Shown: positions 1-6,950 of the stretch, in pieces
How positions within the stretch are numbered: position 1 is the stretch's first letter
How the letters are laid out: each line of letters opens with the position of its first letter
Assembly: GCA_903906365.1 (NCBI GenBank)
Contig: CAIVKC010000043.1
Span: forward strand, 62,001 to 126,000
Reading direction: 5' to 3'
DNA from: an uncultured Bacteroidota bacterium
Lineage (GTDB): Bacteria > Bacteroidota > Bacteroidia > Chitinophagales > Chitinophagaceae
DNA: 64,000 nt
Made by a program: the position numbers and the translations under genes
Notes under the pieces: model-generated
Database searches by the model: none
Told to the model about the DNA's origin: nothing
The model's input: only the letters and a program-made list of their open reading frames with translations

Positions 1-10
1 AATATATTGC

Positions 11-46
11 TGAAAGCTGTTTCGTCCTTGCACGAAATAGCTTTTA
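11..46 (+). terminator. Hairpin upstream of tRNA-Trp
   Basis: Bases 13-25 (AAAGCTGTTTCGT) pair with 32-44 (ACGAAATAGCTTT) around a CCTTGC loop; one pair is G-T. A short T run follows. In many bacteria tuf lies just before tRNA-Trp and secE, so this could be the end of the preceding unit, but that gene is outside the window. The T tract is weak for a terminator. Confidence 0.4.
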
Positions 47-53
47 GCTTTCT

Positions 54-125
54 ACGGGCATCGTACAACGGTTAGTATAGAGGTCTCCAAAACCTTCGAT
101 CTGGGTTCGAATCCTAGTGCCCGTG
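54..125 (+). tRNA. trnW: tRNA-Trp (CCA)
   Basis: The acceptor stem ACGGGCA (54-60) pairs fully with TGCCCGT (118-124), with G125 as discriminator. The anticodon stem GAGGT (80-84) pairs with ACCTT (92-96), allowing one G-U, and the seven-base loop carries CCA at 87-89, which reads UGG. The T arm has the usual GGTTCGAATCC. The 3' CCA is not encoded. The tRNA lies directly upstream of secE, as in many bacteria with a tuf-trnW-secE-nusG order. Confidence 0.96.
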
Positions 126-220
126 CGAACAAAAAAGGGAGGGATATGCGGTAAGGCTGCCTAAAAAACAGCCCGTTGCGTTCCCCCGGATAATTCACAA
201 GCATTAATAATTGGAGGCAC

Positions 221-412
221 ATGAACAAGATAGCAACCTACTTCAGAGAGTCCTATAAAGAATTACTCGAAAAAGTGACCTGGCCCTCCTGGTCACAGCT
301 TCAGCAGTCAACGGTTATTGTGCTGGTAGCCACCTTGTTAATTACGCTGGTTGTGGGAATCATGGACTTTATTTCCAGTTCCCTATTAAAATTGATCTAC
401 TCATTCTTCTAA
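221..412 (+). CDS. secE: Preprotein translocase subunit SecE
   Basis: This 63-residue protein is a single-span SecE of the short bacterial type. SecE clamps SecY in the inner-membrane Sec channel. The amphipathic segment before the membrane contains the family signature KELLEKVTWPSW (residues about 13-24), and one hydrophobic span covers about residues 30-55. The start is supported by a clear GGAGG at 213-217, which is uncommon in Bacteroidota. nusG begins 2 bases after the stop, so the two are almost certainly co-transcribed, as in most bacteria. Confidence 0.95.
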   Translation: MNKIATYFRESYKELLEKVTWPSWSQLQQSTVIVLVATLLITLVVGIMDFISSSLLKLIYSFF

Positions 413-414
413 TA

Positions 415-978
415 ATGGAAACGGCAAATCTTCAGGAAACCAAATGGTACGTGCTCCGGGTTGTCAGTGGCAAGGAGCGTAAGGTGAAAGAATACCTTGA
501 CAAGGAAATATCTCGCAGCGGCTGGAGTGAAATCGTCAAGCAGGTGTTTTTGCCGGTGGAAAAGGTCTATAAAGTGCAAAACGGCAAGAAGGTCATGCGC
601 GAGCGCAACTATTATCCCGGTTATGTAATGATCGAGGTAAAGGACGGCAAGCTCAATGACGACATCCGGGAAGCCATCAAAAATACCAACAGTGTGATTC
701 ATTTCCTGGGCAAGGAAAATCCCATTGCCCTGCGTAAGGCCGAGGTTAACAAGATGCTCGGTAAAATGGACGAAATGGCCGAAGCCGGCGGAATGAGTAT
801 GAGCGAACCCTTCATTATCGGGGAGACCATCAAAATCATCGAAGGTCCTTTCAATGATTTCAATGGTATTATTGAGGAAGTAAACGACGAAAAAAAGAAA
901 CTGAAGGTGACCGTGAAAATATTCGGTCGGTCTACTCCTGTCGAACTCAACTACATGCAGGTCGAAAAGATAGCATAA
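415..978 (+). CDS. nusG: Transcription termination/antitermination factor NusG
   Basis: The 187-residue protein has the two NusG parts. The NGN domain opens with KWYVLRVVSGKERKV near residue 10 and binds RNA polymerase. The C-terminal KOW domain (about residues 128-186, with EGPFNDFNGIIEEV) contacts Rho or ribosomal protein S10. Length and order are normal. It follows secE by 2 bases. The usual next gene, rplK, is displaced by 3.4 kb, and a strong palindromic terminator starts 21 bases after the stop, so here nusG ends its transcript. Confidence 0.97.
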   Translation: METANLQETKWYVLRVVSGKERKVKEYLDKEISRSGWSEIVKQVFLPVEKVYKVQNGKKVMRERNYYPGYVMIEVKDGKLNDDIREAIKNTNSVIHFLGKENPIALRKAEVNKMLGKMDEMAEAGGMSMSEPFIIGETIKIIEGPFNDFNGIIEEVNDEKKKLKVTVKIFGRSTPVELNYMQVEKIA

Positions 979-998
979 ATTTCATGATTCATTTCATC

Positions 999-1041
999 AG
1001 CCCATGGCACAAAATATATATTTTGTGCCATGGGCTTTTTT
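999..1041 (+). terminator. Terminator with perfect 38-bp palindrome after nusG
   Basis: Bases 999-1036 equal their own reverse complement over all 38 positions. The outer part is AGCCCATGGCACAAAA and the centre is TATATA. A T run follows at once. As RNA it gives a stem of 15 or more pairs with a small AU-rich loop and a U tract, a textbook intrinsic terminator. It closes the secE-nusG unit. Confidence 0.9.
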
Positions 1042-1197
1042 GCCATAGACCAGGGGGAGCCGGGACCGCCCCCGGCAGGGTGCCGGCCGGGAATGACCGG
1101 ATGCGCCCCGGAAGGGAACAAATAACGCAAGAAATACAATATTTGTCAGGTTTTTAAGTTTTAAAAAAAACAGTTATCCTGAAAAAATATACTCTCC

Positions 1198-2073
1198 ATG
1201 CGGCAAGCATATGTAATCACTGCTTATAAGGACCCGGCACAGATCGAAAGGTTAATCAGGCGGTTTTCCCATCCTTGCTTTGATTTTTATATCCACCTTG
1301 ACAAGAAAAGTGATATCCGGAAATTTATATATCTGGCTGATATTGAGCGTGTATCCTTTGTTAAGAAACGGGCAAAGGTCCGTTGGGGCGCCCATAATCT
1401 TACCGTGGGTATCCTGAATTCCTTTGCAGAAATCCTTCAGACCGGGCGGCAATATGATTTCATCAGCGTCGTCAGCGGGCAGGATTACATGCTTAAACCC
1501 ACCGAACAGCTTGTTTCCTTTCTGGAAAACAACATGGGAAAGAATTTCATCTATTTTGAGGATCCGGGAGAAGCCTGGTGGAGTCATAACATAAAGAGGG
1601 TCAATCAGTACCATATGACCAACTTTGGTTTCCGGGGCAGATACCGACTGCAGTTTTTCATCAACAGCATTCTGCCAAAGCGGAAATTCCCGCTGCCCTA
1701 TAAACTTTACGGAGGGCCCTGTGCCACCCATATGACCCTGAGTACCGACTGTGCCAGGTACGTGGTGGATTTCATGGCCAAAAACAGAAAATTGCAGCGC
1801 TTTTCCTTTTTTACCTGGGGTACCGATGAATTCCTGATCGATACCATCATCATGAATTCTCCCTTTCGGGATACGGTGGTCAATGACAACCTCTATTACA
1901 TAGACTGGTCACAGGGTGGATTCAATCCGAAAATATTCACGATGGCGGATTTAGAGGCGTTGAAAAATACCGATAAACTCTATGCCCGGAAATTTGATAT
2001 TAAGGTGGACAGTGCCGTTATGGATGAGCTGGACATGCTGACTTCCAGGCCATCGCTGTCCTATGCGCAATAG
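1198..2073 (+). CDS. Core-2/I-branching-type glycosyltransferase (GT14-like)
   Basis: This 291-residue protein resembles the bacterial Core-2/I-branching enzymes, which in animals transfer beta-1,6-GlcNAc. Visible family features are the N-terminal AYVITAYKDPAQIERLIRRF, the HLDKKSD motif near residue 34, VSGQDYML (about 93-100), and FFTWGTDEFLIDT in the C-terminal half with the acidic residues expected for catalysis. No signal peptide or membrane span is seen, so it probably acts in the cytoplasm on a surface-glycan precursor. Two sugar-nucleotide genes follow downstream, which fits an O-antigen or capsule cassette. The donor and acceptor sugars cannot be told from sequence. Confidence 0.8.
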   Translation: MRQAYVITAYKDPAQIERLIRRFSHPCFDFYIHLDKKSDIRKFIYLADIERVSFVKKRAKVRWGAHNLTVGILNSFAEILQTGRQYDFISVVSGQDYMLKPTEQLVSFLENNMGKNFIYFEDPGEAWWSHNIKRVNQYHMTNFGFRGRYRLQFFINSILPKRKFPLPYKLYGGPCATHMTLSTDCARYVVDFMAKNRKLQRFSFFTWGTDEFLIDTIIMNSPFRDTVVNDNLYYIDWSQGGFNPKIFTMADLEALKNTDKLYARKFDIKVDSAVMDELDMLTSRPSLSYAQ

Positions 2074-2195
2074 CGGGCAGATGCCCCGTGCGGTAATGGC
2101 GCCGGCCCAACAGCCCGGATGGTCTATTTGACTTTTTTTTCATCCAAATTTCAATAAATACCATTTAATCACATTCCCTAACTACCTTATTTATC

Positions 2196-2570
2196 ATGTC
2201 CTATTTTAAGTCTTTACCCAACCACTCCGATAAGCGTGGAAGTCTCACCATCATTGATGATGCCAAATCCAAGCTTCCCTTTGAAGTGGAGAGGATCTTC
2301 TGTATTCACAGCACTACCGATCTTCCCAGGGGCGGCCACAAACACTACAAGACAGAAGAAGCCGTTATATGTATTAAGGGCAGTTTTGTCATAACCACCC
2401 ATGAAGATGGCCAGCCGGAGACCGACTATGTATTGGACAGTCCGGACAAGTGCCTGATCGTAGAGGCCCGGGAATGGAGGGTACTCCACAGTTTTTCGCC
2501 AGATGCTGTCATCATTGTGCTGGCCTCCTATCATTATGATCCGGCTGATTATATTTATGACCACAAGTAA
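2196..2570 (+). CDS. FdtA/WxcM-type dTDP-4-keto-6-deoxyhexose 3,4-ketoisomerase
   Basis: The 124-residue single cupin has the layout of FdtA, QdtA and WxcM-like enzymes, which shift the keto group of dTDP-4-keto-6-deoxyglucose from C4 to C3. Signature segments are DKRGSLTIID near the N terminus, RGGHKHYKTEEAVICIKGS in the cupin core (with the HKH histidines) and REWRVLHSFSPDAVIIVLAS near the C terminus. It ends 11 bases before the DegT aminotransferase, the usual partner that aminates the 3-keto product. The family is clear; which of the two stereochemical products (Fuc3N or Qui3N type) is made is not. Confidence 0.82.
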   Translation: MSYFKSLPNHSDKRGSLTIIDDAKSKLPFEVERIFCIHSTTDLPRGGHKHYKTEEAVICIKGSFVITTHEDGQPETDYVLDSPDKCLIVEAREWRVLHSFSPDAVIIVLASYHYDPADYIYDHK

Positions 2571-2581
2571 AAACCTTACCC

Positions 2582-3667
2582 ATGATACCCTATGATGATC
2601 TCAGGTTGGTAAACCAGCCATTTGAAGAGGCTTTTAAACAGGAGTTTGCCGAAGTACTCGCCAACGGATGGTATATCCTGGGAAAAAAAGTAAAAGAATT
2701 TGAGGAGGCCTATGCGGCCTACCACGGGGTGCCGCACGCCATTGGCGTGGCCAACGGACTGGATGCCCTGATCCTGGCTTTGAAAGCCTACCAGTTTGAG
2801 CCGGGTTCGGAGGTTATCGTGCCGTCCAATACCTTTATTGCAACCATTCTGTCCATACTCCATAACCAGCTCAGTCCGGTACTGGTAGAACCCGATATCG
2901 CAACCTGTAATATAGATCCTTCAAGGATCGAGGCAGCCATCACCCCCCGTACCAAGGCCATTATCGTGGTTCATCTTTACGGCAAATGCTGTGATATGGA
3001 TCCCATACTGGCCATCGCAGCCAGGCATGGCCTGAAACTGGTGGAAGACAGCGCACAGGCTCATGGGGCCAGGTACAGGAACCGGCTGGCGGGCACCATG
3101 GGAGAGATCGGGTGCTTTAGTTTTTACCCGGGCAAGAACCTGGGAGCCCTCGGCGACGGGGGCGGCATCGTCACCAGCCAGGATGATCTGGCCAGGAAAA
3201 TGCGCCAGCTCAGGAATTACGGCTCTGAAATCAAATATTACAATGAGGAGGTTGGATACAATTCCCGGCTCGATGAAGTGCAGGCAGCCCTGCTCAGCAT
3301 CAAATTGCGCGCACTGGACCAAATCACCGCCCATAAAAGAAAGCTGGCACAGATCTATCATGATCACCTCAAAGCGGATTTTATGAAGCCCCAGGTCCAT
3401 CCCGACTTTTTTGATGTATATCATATATATAATATACGTCATCCCAAAAGAGATGCCCTGCGGGAATTCCTGCTGGCAAGGGATATCCGTACCGAAATTC
3501 ACTATCCGGTTGCACCCAACCGTCAAAAAGCCCTGCAGGGACTCTACCAGGGGCAGGATTTCCCTATTTCAGAGCAAATCCATGCCACCACCCTGAGCCT
3601 GCCCTGTTCAACCTGCCACAGTGAGCAGGATATATACCGGGTAGTAGAAGCCCTCAACCAATTCTGA
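2582..3667 (+). CDS. DegT/DnrJ/EryC1 (FdtB-like) sugar aminotransferase
   Basis: The 361-residue PLP enzyme belongs to the DegT/DnrJ/EryC1 family. The PLP lysine is K185 in SFYPGKNLGALGDGG. VEDSAQAHGA near residue 150 is the usual cofactor-binding stretch, and NYGSEIKYYNEEVGYNSRLDE is the conserved segment after the lysine. With the FdtA-like gene just upstream the likely reaction is transamination of a dTDP-3-keto-6-deoxyhexose, giving a 3-amino-3,6-dideoxy sugar. A following N-acetyltransferase, common in such clusters, is not present nearby. A bidirectional terminator lies 24 bases after the stop. Confidence 0.88.
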   Translation: MIPYDDLRLVNQPFEEAFKQEFAEVLANGWYILGKKVKEFEEAYAAYHGVPHAIGVANGLDALILALKAYQFEPGSEVIVPSNTFIATILSILHNQLSPVLVEPDIATCNIDPSRIEAAITPRTKAIIVVHLYGKCCDMDPILAIAARHGLKLVEDSAQAHGARYRNRLAGTMGEIGCFSFYPGKNLGALGDGGGIVTSQDDLARKMRQLRNYGSEIKYYNEEVGYNSRLDEVQAALLSIKLRALDQITAHKRKLAQIYHDHLKADFMKPQVHPDFFDVYHIYNIRHPKRDALREFLLARDIRTEIHYPVAPNRQKALQGLYQGQDFPISEQIHATTLSLPCSTCHSEQDIYRVVEALNQF

Positions 3668-3690
3668 GTCATTCCGAACTGCCGCATAAA

Positions 3691-3714
3691 AAAACCCTCC
3701 TTTAAGGAGGGTTT
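3691..3714. terminator. Bidirectional terminator between aminotransferase and H1-like gene
   Basis: AAAACCCTCC and GGAGGGTTTT flank a five-base TTTAA loop. A runs on one side and T runs on the other make it work in both directions. It separates the plus-strand sugar gene from the converging minus-strand histone-like gene. Confidence 0.85.
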
Positions 3715-3744
3715 TGAATTTATTATATAAAGTATTGATATTAT

Positions 3745-4080
3745 TTAACTTCCGCTTGTTGAGGAATCGTTGGAAGCGGCAGGTGCTGCCGGTGTTTCTG
3801 CAACCGGGGCGGGAGCCGCTGGCTTGGGGGCCGCTTTTTTTACCGCTTTCTTGGGAGCTGCTTTTTTGGGAGCCACTTTTTTGGGAGCCGCTTTTTTAGG
3901 GGCTGCTTTCTTGGGGGCCGCTTTTTTTGGAGCCGCTTTCTTGGGCGCTGCTTTCTTTGGGGCCGCTTTTTTGGGTGCTGCTTTTTTCGCTACTTTTTTT
4001 ACTGCTTTTTTAGGAGCAGCTTTTTTTACTGCTTTTTTGGGAGCAGCTTTCTTGGCTGACTTTTTCTTTGACTTTGCCAT
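3745..4080 (-). CDS. Histone H1-like lysine/alanine/proline-rich protein
   Basis: The 111-residue protein begins MAKSKKKSAKK and is then built almost wholly from KKAAPKKA and KKAVKKAAPKK repeats to about residue 85. It ends in an acidic/neutral tail rich in A, P, S and T. Such eukaryote-H1-like proteins occur in several bacterial groups, Bacteroidota among them, and are thought to bind and condense DNA. No folded domain is visible. The DNA repeats give a long mirror ORF on the plus strand, which is an artefact of the composition. It diverges from rplK and lies inside the insert that splits nusG from rplK. Repeat number is probably variable among strains. Confidence 0.85.
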   Translation of the reverse strand: MAKSKKKSAKKAAPKKAVKKAAPKKAVKKVAKKAAPKKAAPKKAAPKKAAPKKAAPKKAAPKKAAPKKVAPKKAAPKKAVKKAAPKPAAPAPVAETPAAPAASNDSSTSGS

Positions 4081-4289
4081 AGTTTGTAGTGAGTTTTTTT
4101 AGTTGTTTGAGAATTACAATGGAGATTAAGGCAAAAGTTAGTTAGAAAAATTCAAATAGAAAAAAATGATAAATGTTTTTTTGGAAGAAAAATGCAAACA
4201 GAACCGAGCCATCCCGGGATATTTATTTTTGCCCGCCCCCCGGGTAAAAACCGGGGGCTTGGAAAAGGGCTAAAAAATCCTGTAATTTC

Positions 4290-4320
4290 TTTGGAAAAAA
4301 GGATTTTTACCCTACCTTTG
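4290..4320 (+). promoter_or_regulatory. Bacteroidota-type promoter for rplK
   Basis: TTTG (4290-4293) and TACCTTTG (4313-4320) are separated by 19 bases. This matches the known Bacteroidota consensus TTTG-N19-TAnnTTTG exactly. It lies 88 bases before the rplK start and supports rplK as the first gene of a new unit. Confidence 0.85.
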
Positions 4321-4408
4321 CGACCCCAAACAAAAGAGTTCTTTTTTACACATTGGATTTGGGAGTGGGCCCCGGAGGTCCACGTTAACACCAAAAAATT
4401 GAAGCAAC

Positions 4409-4852
4409 ATGGCAAAAGAAATTACAGGTTATGTCAAGTTGCAGGTTAAAGGCGGTCAAGCCAACCCTGCACCTCCCATCGGACCAGCATTGGGTTCCAA
4501 AGGAGTCAACATCATGGAGTTCTGCAAACAGTTCAACGCAAGGACCCAGGACAAAATGGGAAAAGTTCTTCCCGTTCTCATCACAGTTTATAACGACAAG
4601 TCTTTCGACTTCATCATTAAAACGCCCCCCGCAGCCATTCAGCTGCTGGATGCCGCTAAAATTCAAAGCGGTTCCAAAGAGCCAAATCGTAATAAAGTCG
4701 GAAAAGTTTCCTGGACACAGGTAGAGGCCATCGCCAAGGATAAAATGCCTGACCTCAACTGCTTTACTGTTGAATCCGCCATGCGTATGGTTGCCGGTAC
4801 TGCCCGCAGTATGGGAATCAATGTAGATGGTAAAGCTCCCTGGGAAAACTAA
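4409..4852 (+). CDS. rplK: 50S ribosomal protein L11
   Basis: The 147-residue protein is a full-length L11. It forms the stalk base with L10 and binds the GTPase-associated region of 23S rRNA. The N-terminal proline-rich segment [20 protein letters not shown] (residues about 15-34) is typical, as is the C-terminal RNA-binding part with [12 protein letters not shown]. The 4409 ATG gives the usual [12 protein letters not shown] start. It normally follows nusG directly; here it has its own promoter at 4290-4320. rplA follows after 27 bases. Confidence 0.98.
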   Translation: MAKEITGYVKLQVKGGQANPAPPIGPALGSKGVNIMEFCKQFNARTQDKMGKVLPVLITVYNDKSFDFIIKTPPAAIQLLDAAKIQSGSKEPNRNKVGKVSWTQVEAIAKDKMPDLNCFTVESAMRMVAGTARSMGINVDGKAPWEN

Positions 4853-4879
4853 TTTGATTCACTAAAAAAACTGTACGAA

Positions 4880-5572
4880 ATGGCTATCGCTAAAAAAAGA
4901 AAAATAGCAACCGCGAAGGTTGATAAAAATAAAATGTATTCGCTCAAAGACGCCTCTACCCTGGTAAAGGAAGTGAATACCACCAAATTCGACTCCTCTG
5001 TTGATTTGCATGTGCGCCTGGGCGTAGATCCCAAAAAAGCCGACCAGTCCATCCGTGGAACGGTCAGCCTGCCACATGGTACCGGTAAGACCAAGCGGGT
5101 GCTGGTTCTTTGCACGCCTGATAAAGAAGCGGATGCAAAGGCTGCCGGTGCTGACTTTGTGGGTTTGGATGAATTCATCCAGAAAATAGAGGGTGGATGG
5201 GTTGATGTGGATGTGATCGTGGCTACCCCTTCAGTTATGCCGAAGATCGGTAAACTCGGAAAGGTGCTTGGTCCCCGCAACCTGATGCCCAATCCAAAGA
5301 CCGGTACGGTTACCAATGATGTGGCTGCAGCCGTCAATGAAGTTAAGGGCGGTAAGATTGCCTTTAAGGTGGATAAGGCCGGTATCATCCACGCTTCCAT
5401 CGGAAGGGTAAGTTTTACCACCGAAAAGATTGTGGAAAACAGCCAGGAACTGATCAATGCGATTATCAAAGCCAAGCCTGCTACAGCCAAGGGCACTTAC
5501 CTGAAAAGTGTTTTTATGGCCTCAACCATGAGCCCCGGTATCGCCGTTGATACAAAACCTTTTGCTCACTAG
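4880..5572 (+). CDS. rplA: 50S ribosomal protein L1
   Basis: The 230-residue L1 begins [14 protein letters not shown] and has the two-domain pattern, with domain II inserted in the middle. [20 protein letters not shown] (residues about 120-139) is the family signature. L1 forms the mobile stalk at the E site and in many bacteria also binds its own mRNA to limit L11-L1 synthesis. No clear L1-binding mimic can be picked out here by eye. It sits between rplK and rplJ in the usual order. Confidence 0.98.
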   Translation: MAIAKKRKIATAKVDKNKMYSLKDASTLVKEVNTTKFDSSVDLHVRLGVDPKKADQSIRGTVSLPHGTGKTKRVLVLCTPDKEADAKAAGADFVGLDEFIQKIEGGWVDVDVIVATPSVMPKIGKLGKVLGPRNLMPNPKTGTVTNDVAAAVNEVKGGKIAFKVDKAGIIHASIGRVSFTTEKIVENSQELINAIIKAKPATAKGTYLKSVFMASTMSPGIAVDTKPFAH

Positions 5573-5625
5573 CCCTAACTGATTCCATTTGATGGAGGCG
5601 TTAATGCATCTAAATTAAAAGCGTT

Positions 5626-6156
5626 ATGAACAAAGAACAAAAAAATGAAGTAATAGAACTGTTGAAAGACAAGTTCTCCCAATATAATAACTTTTATGTT
5701 GCCAATACTGAGTCCTTAACCGTGGAACAGGTTGGTAAACTCCGCCGGATCTGCTTCGACAAGCAAGTAGAGATCAAGGTGGCCAAAAATACACTGATCA
5801 AAAAAGCACTGGAGAGCCTGGACAGCAGCCGCTATGCCGGGGTGATTGAATCCCTTAACGGGGTGACCGCCCTGATGTTCTCTGCTGACGCCAAGGAGCC
5901 GGCCCTGATCATCAGTTCTTTCCGCAAAAGTGCCAATACCGACAAGCCCATTCTGAAGGCCGCCTTCATTGACGGGGATGTCTTTGCCGGTAATGACCAG
6001 CTTAAGGCGCTCACCACCCTGAAGAGCAAGCATGACCTGATCGGAGAAATCATCGGTCTGTTGCAGTCCCCGGCCAAGAATGTCATCAGTGGCCTCAATG
6101 CCGGCGCCAAACTGGCCGGCCTGGTCCAGGCACTCGAAGCAAGGGCAGAAGCTTAA
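5626..6156 (+). CDS. rplJ: 50S ribosomal protein L10
   Basis: The 176-residue L10 anchors the L7/L12 dimers to the ribosome. MNKEQKNEVIELLKDKFSQY is a typical N terminus, and IKVAKNTLIKKAL (about residues 50-62) matches the rRNA-binding segment. The C-terminal helix that binds L7/L12 is present as a run rich in A, L and K up to EARAEA. It starts 53 bases after rplA. A 147-base gap to rplL is longer than the neighbouring gaps, but no strong hairpin is seen in it. Confidence 0.97.
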   Translation: MNKEQKNEVIELLKDKFSQYNNFYVANTESLTVEQVGKLRRICFDKQVEIKVAKNTLIKKALESLDSSRYAGVIESLNGVTALMFSADAKEPALIISSFRKSANTDKPILKAAFIDGDVFAGNDQLKALTTLKSKHDLIGEIIGLLQSPAKNVISGLNAGAKLAGLVQALEARAEA

Positions 6157-6303
6157 AGCAAGCGACCCGGTACGGATGGAAGATCCGGCGCCGGTTCGTT
6201 CCGCATACACCCAGGCCTGTGGGTTAACAAAGGCAACATTTTTTTAAACCTCCGCCGGAGTTTCGCAAGAAGGGACAATGAAGGCGGAAAAAATTGTACA
6301 ATT

Positions 6304-6681
6304 ATGGCAGATTTAAAAGCATTCGCAGAACAGTTGGTTAGCCTGACTGTCAAAGAAGTAAACGAACTGGCTAAGATCCTGAAAGAAGAGTACGGTATTG
6401 AACCTGCAGCCGCTGCTGTAGCAGTTGCTGCCGGACCTGCTGCCGGCCCCGCTGCCGCTGCTGAAGAGAAGACTTCTTTCAACGTAATCCTCAAAGCCGG
6501 TGGACCCAACAAGCTGAACGTGGTAAAAATCGTTAAGGATATTACCGGTTTGGGCCTGAAGGAAGCCAAAGACTTAGTAGATGGCGCTCCCAAGCCAGTG
6601 AAAGAAGGTGTCAGCAAGGCTGATGCTGAAGGTGTTGTAGCCAAGCTGAAAGAAGCTGGTGCAGATGTAGAAATTCAGTAA
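6304..6681 (+). CDS. rplL: 50S ribosomal protein L7/L12
   Basis: The 125-residue protein has the N-terminal dimerisation domain (to about residue 35), an Ala/Gly/Pro hinge and the C-terminal factor-binding domain. That domain carries [19 protein letters not shown], the surface that contacts EF-G and EF-Tu. The acidic, alanine-rich composition is typical. A hairpin with a T tract 22 bases after the stop separates it from rpoB. Confidence 0.98.
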   Translation: MADLKAFAEQLVSLTVKEVNELAKILKEEYGIEPAAAAVAVAAGPAAGPAAAAEEKTSFNVILKAGGPNKLNVVKIVKDITGLGLKEAKDLVDGAPKPVKEGVSKADAEGVVAKLKEAGADVEIQ

Positions 6682-6703
6682 TCCTGGCTTTCGAAACATT
6701 ATT

Positions 6704-6727
6704 AACCCCGGTTAGCCGGGGTTTTTG
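6704..6727 (+). terminator. Terminator or attenuator between rplL and rpoB
   Basis: AACCCCGG (6704-6711) and CCGGGGTT flank a TTAG loop, followed by TTTT. It ends or attenuates the ribosomal transcript. A separate promoter for rpoB lies just downstream, so rpoB can be expressed partly on its own. Confidence 0.85.
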
Positions 6728-6761
6728 CCTTTTACGGTCATCCCGGAAAGGATAAAGATTT

Positions 6762-6792
6762 ATTGATTATTTATCTTTATTGCTTACCTTTG
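6762..6792 (+). promoter_or_regulatory. Bacteroidota-type promoter for rpoB
   Basis: ATTG (6762-6765, one mismatch to TTTG) and TACCTTTG (6785-6792) are separated by 19 bases. The -7 element is identical to that of rplK. The predicted leader before rpoB is about 150 bases long. Confidence 0.75.
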
Positions 6793-6950
6793 CCGTCCAT
6801 TTCCTTAAATTCATTTTCGGCCGGGCTGCCTGTCGGGGGTTATTTTTTAGAGATAACCGGCAGTTTACAGAGAGGGTTATTTAAAGACTCTTAGCAGTGG
6901 TTACATAGACGATTTGAAGTATGAACATCTAAAAAAAGGTTTTAAACAAT

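Noticed and set aside
3770-4102. Plus-strand frame of 110 codons rich in GAAFLGAAF repeats
   Set aside because: It is the complement of the histone-like gene's repeats; the minus-strand KKAAPKKA protein is the known type, and the plus frame has no start context.
4235-4258. GC-rich hairpin CCCCCGG/CCGGGGG before rplK as a terminator
   Set aside because: No T tract follows on either strand, and the rplK promoter lies just after it. It may affect the H1-like gene's 5' region but nothing can be shown.
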